The notes beneath the pieces were generated by a model, which saw only the letters and a list, made by a program, of their open reading frames with translations, was not told where the DNA came from and made no database searches. A stretch of 64,000 nt of DNA, from assembly GCA_026027325.1 (NCBI GenBank), contig JAMSLZ010000013.1, positions 702,501-766,500 on the forward strand, given 5' to 3'. Position 1 is the first letter of the stretch. Each line of letters opens with the position of its first letter. Source of the DNA: Actinomucor elegans. Its lineage: Eukaryota > Mucoromycota > Mucoromycetes > Mucorales > Mucoraceae. The position numbers and the translations under genes are program-made. Shown here one piece after another: positions 62,226 to 64,000 of the stretch.

Positions 62226-63300
62226 TGCTTGATATTTGTTAATTGTAAAAATATACTGGAAATTTCTCAGCTGATTCCGGTTTAATAGTGCGTCTATCTC
62301 CAGAGCATACTTGTAATAAACATATGCATATTTTAAGCTTTTATTGCACTAGAATACAACAAGAATATCATTCATCAACGATCTTTACTAAACTATGCTC
62401 ATTTGATGTGATAAACAAAGACATTTAAGAAGTGAAGGAACTGTTGGTAGACAATCTTTAAAGCAAGTATTTCATCCAGTGATAATGCCGTTATTATTGA
62501 CAAGTATAATTTGTCAAATGTATTACAATTGGGAAAAATACGCTAATGGATGTTCGTTTTGAGCTCGATGTATTAATCACATATGACATTTGCATTGAAT
62601 TTGTTCAATCTATGGATCTTTAAATATGTATACAACTTACTACTAGCTATTAATGTGTCGTCTACTTGTTGTTTTGCAATTCAATGGTGGTTCAAGTAAA
62701 TACTATAGTTTATTTTGAACTTGCACTAGCAATTCGAATTGCCATAAGGTATGTAAATTCACATTTACCATTATTTTATTACGCATCCTTTATAATTCTA
62801 GTTTAATAATAGTTCTGATGGATCCATCAATTAAATCTGAACAAAGGTTCGTAGTCAAATCTGGGATCATTTAATCATTAAAATTCATATAAAACGTAAT
62901 AATTTACAATGCATCCCTAAAATGCGACATGCACATTATTCTTCAGTCAAACAATGATTGTAGTCGATACAGGGCTTCATTCTGAACCGTGCACCCTATT
63001 GGTCCTGAAGGATATCTATTCAGAATCTATCTAAACAGATCTTTTTTGAAAAAAAAAAATTGGGAGTTTTCTTATTTGACTTGATGACTACAGGATAAGT
63101 GTATTTCACTGGCACTTTTGAAAGGTTATTCAGATATAAAGCAAACTTTATTAATTGAGAAAATGATCCAAAAGTAACGGTAAGACCATATTTTAGCATA
63201 TAACTACAAAACAAAAGGATGACGGACCGAAAATACAGATCAGCAGATAACAAGTAACACAACTACTATGTACAACGACGACCACCGAGCCCCAACCATC

Positions 63301-64000
63301 TTATATGTTCATTCCGTTTTGACGATATATTGAAGGAGGATAATACTGGTCTCCTCCTCCCTGCTGGTACATTCCATTATTATTATTTTGAAGAGTATAA
63401 GCTTGATGCGGTCGTTGCATTTGCTGTTGTTGCATTTGCTGTCGTTGCATTTGCTGTTGTTGCATTTGCTGTTGTTGCATTTGTTGTTGCTGATAATGTA
63501 AAAGCCGTTGTTGTTGTTGCTGTTGTTGCTGTTGTTGTTGTTGTTGCTGTTGCTGTTGCACTGCCAGAGTATCTGCTCGGTTATGATAATCATGGTGGGT
63601 GTGATATCCTTGTTTTGCATAATGATGGTAAAGCAGCTGATGGTTTTCAGGCTGGTTATGAATGAAGGTTTGACTATGGCGATACATGGAAGGGTGCAGT
63701 TGTGGCTGCTGATGCTGTTGAGGATACGTATTATTTTGTTGGTTTTGTAGATAATAAGATGACTGCGTAATCCCGGCAGGATGATGACGGTCACTATCAG
63801 CAATATGCCCCAATCCCATCATACCAGTAGTGACCGTGCCATTGATAAATGGTTGACTATGACTATAGGATGAAGGTAATGATTGATGCCTTTGTCGACG
63901 ATAAGAAGAAGACTGCTGCGTAGTATTACTATCAAGTTGTCTATGAGGATCATAGAGGTTTTCTCTACTATGATATTTTGATGATCGTTGGAACAACGAT
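63301..64000 (-). CDS. Gln/His/Tyr-rich low-complexity protein, 3' end of gene
   Basis: An open minus-strand frame runs from the right window edge to a TAA-type stop at 63301. No ATG lies at its upstream end, so the gene continues outside the window. About 232 residues are visible: Ser/Arg-rich start (SSKYHSRENLYDPHRQLD), His/Gln/Tyr-rich middle, a pure Gln tract, then repeats of QQQQM and QMQRQ units, and a Gly/Tyr C-terminus (GGGDQYYPPSIYRQNGMNI). Such regions are typical of fungal transcription regulators or RNA-binding proteins, but no domain is inside the window. The + strand ORFs over the CAG/GTT tracts are shadows. Confidence 0.65.
   Translation of the reverse strand, partial: SLFQRSSKYHSRENLYDPHRQLDSNTTQQSSSYRRQRHQSLPSSYSHSQPFINGTVTTGMMGLGHIADSDRHHPAGITQSSYYLQNQQNNTYPQQHQQPQLHPSMYRHSQTFIHNQPENHQLLYHHYAKQGYHTHHDYHNRADTLAVQQQQQQQQQQQQQQQQQRLLHYQQQQMQQQQMQQQQMQRQQMQQQQMQRPHQAYTLQNNNNGMYQQGGGDQYYPPSIYRQNGMNI

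Larger units (their letters stand above)
61806..63300. other. Gene-poor spacer between two convergent genes
   Basis: Includes an (AAT)n microsatellite at 61957-61980 and copy G of the dispersed repeat (62173-62225). A further weak match to the repeat lies near 62566-62600. No gene supported. Confidence 0.45.

Noticed and set aside
63330..63803. Val/Ala- or Leu-rich ORFs over the CAG tracts near the right end
   Set aside because: They are frame shadows of the polyQ gene on the minus strand.

Overview
The window is AT-rich, intron-dense eukaryotic nuclear DNA, most consistent with an early-diverging filamentous fungus of the Mucoromycota (Mucorales-like). The evidence is the many short introns (about 31-80 nt, GT-AG with TACTAAC-like branch points, plus two convincing GC-AG introns), long T/A runs in introns and spacers, fungal protein families (trehalose-6-P synthase, Bck1/Ste11-type MAPKKK, F-BAR/RhoGAP, Mid2-like sensor), a degenerate RNase III plus two dsRNA-binding domains resembling R3B2 of the Mucor non-canonical RNAi pathway, and PiggyBac and LINE relics. 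No tRNA, rRNA or CRISPR was seen.

Layout. 1-5 kb: 5' end of a trehalose-phosphate synthase gene (-), divergent from a 17-exon M16 metalloprotease (+). 6.2-7.1 kb: mitochondrial ribosomal protein uL4m (+). 8.4-11.8 kb: nine-exon Ded1/DDX3-like DEAD-box helicase (-) carrying three RanBP2 zinc fingers and a GW-repeat tail. 12.3-12.7 kb: an unidentified coding relic. 13.2-14.8 kb: a probable pseudokinase (-). 15.5-15.9 kb: small Q/E-rich protein. 17.2-18.1 kb: four-TM protein (-), divergent from a Mid2-like acidic S/T-rich membrane protein (18.3-19.5 kb). 19.5-26 kb: gene desert with a broken, strand-split PiggyBac relic. 26-28.3 kb: secreted alkaline phosphatase. 30.5 kb: SDHAF1 (LYR family). 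31-32.7 kb: R3B2-like RNase III/dsRBD gene (-). 32.9-33.9 kb: LINE relic. 36.2-38.6 kb: 799-aa low-complexity protein. 39.0-39.3 kb: small secreted Cys-rich protein. 42.6-44.0 kb: two adjacent membrane proteins with PPxY tails. 44.3-46.6 kb: FCP1-like CTD phosphatase. 47.4-50.3 kb: F-BAR/RhoGAP (-). 50.5-53.1 kb: MCM3 (-). 53.9-54.8 kb: unidentified ORF (-). 55.9-56.6 kb: likely retroelement remnants. 57.8-61.8 kb: MAPKKK (+). 63.3-64 kb: 3' end of a polyQ-rich gene (-).

How the genes relate: this is mostly a housekeeping mosaic without a gene cluster. The most interesting themes are RNA biology (an RNase III-like protein lacking half of the canonical metal ligands, and a helicase with Argonaute-hook-like GW repeats) and cell-surface signalling (Mid2-like sensor, MAPKKK, RhoGAP, PPxY membrane pair). 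Gene-poor intervals share a degenerate dispersed repeat. Exon structures were derived by hand; for most genes the summed exon length is an exact multiple of three. Exceptions are the M16 gene and one F-BAR junction, where the frame does not close.
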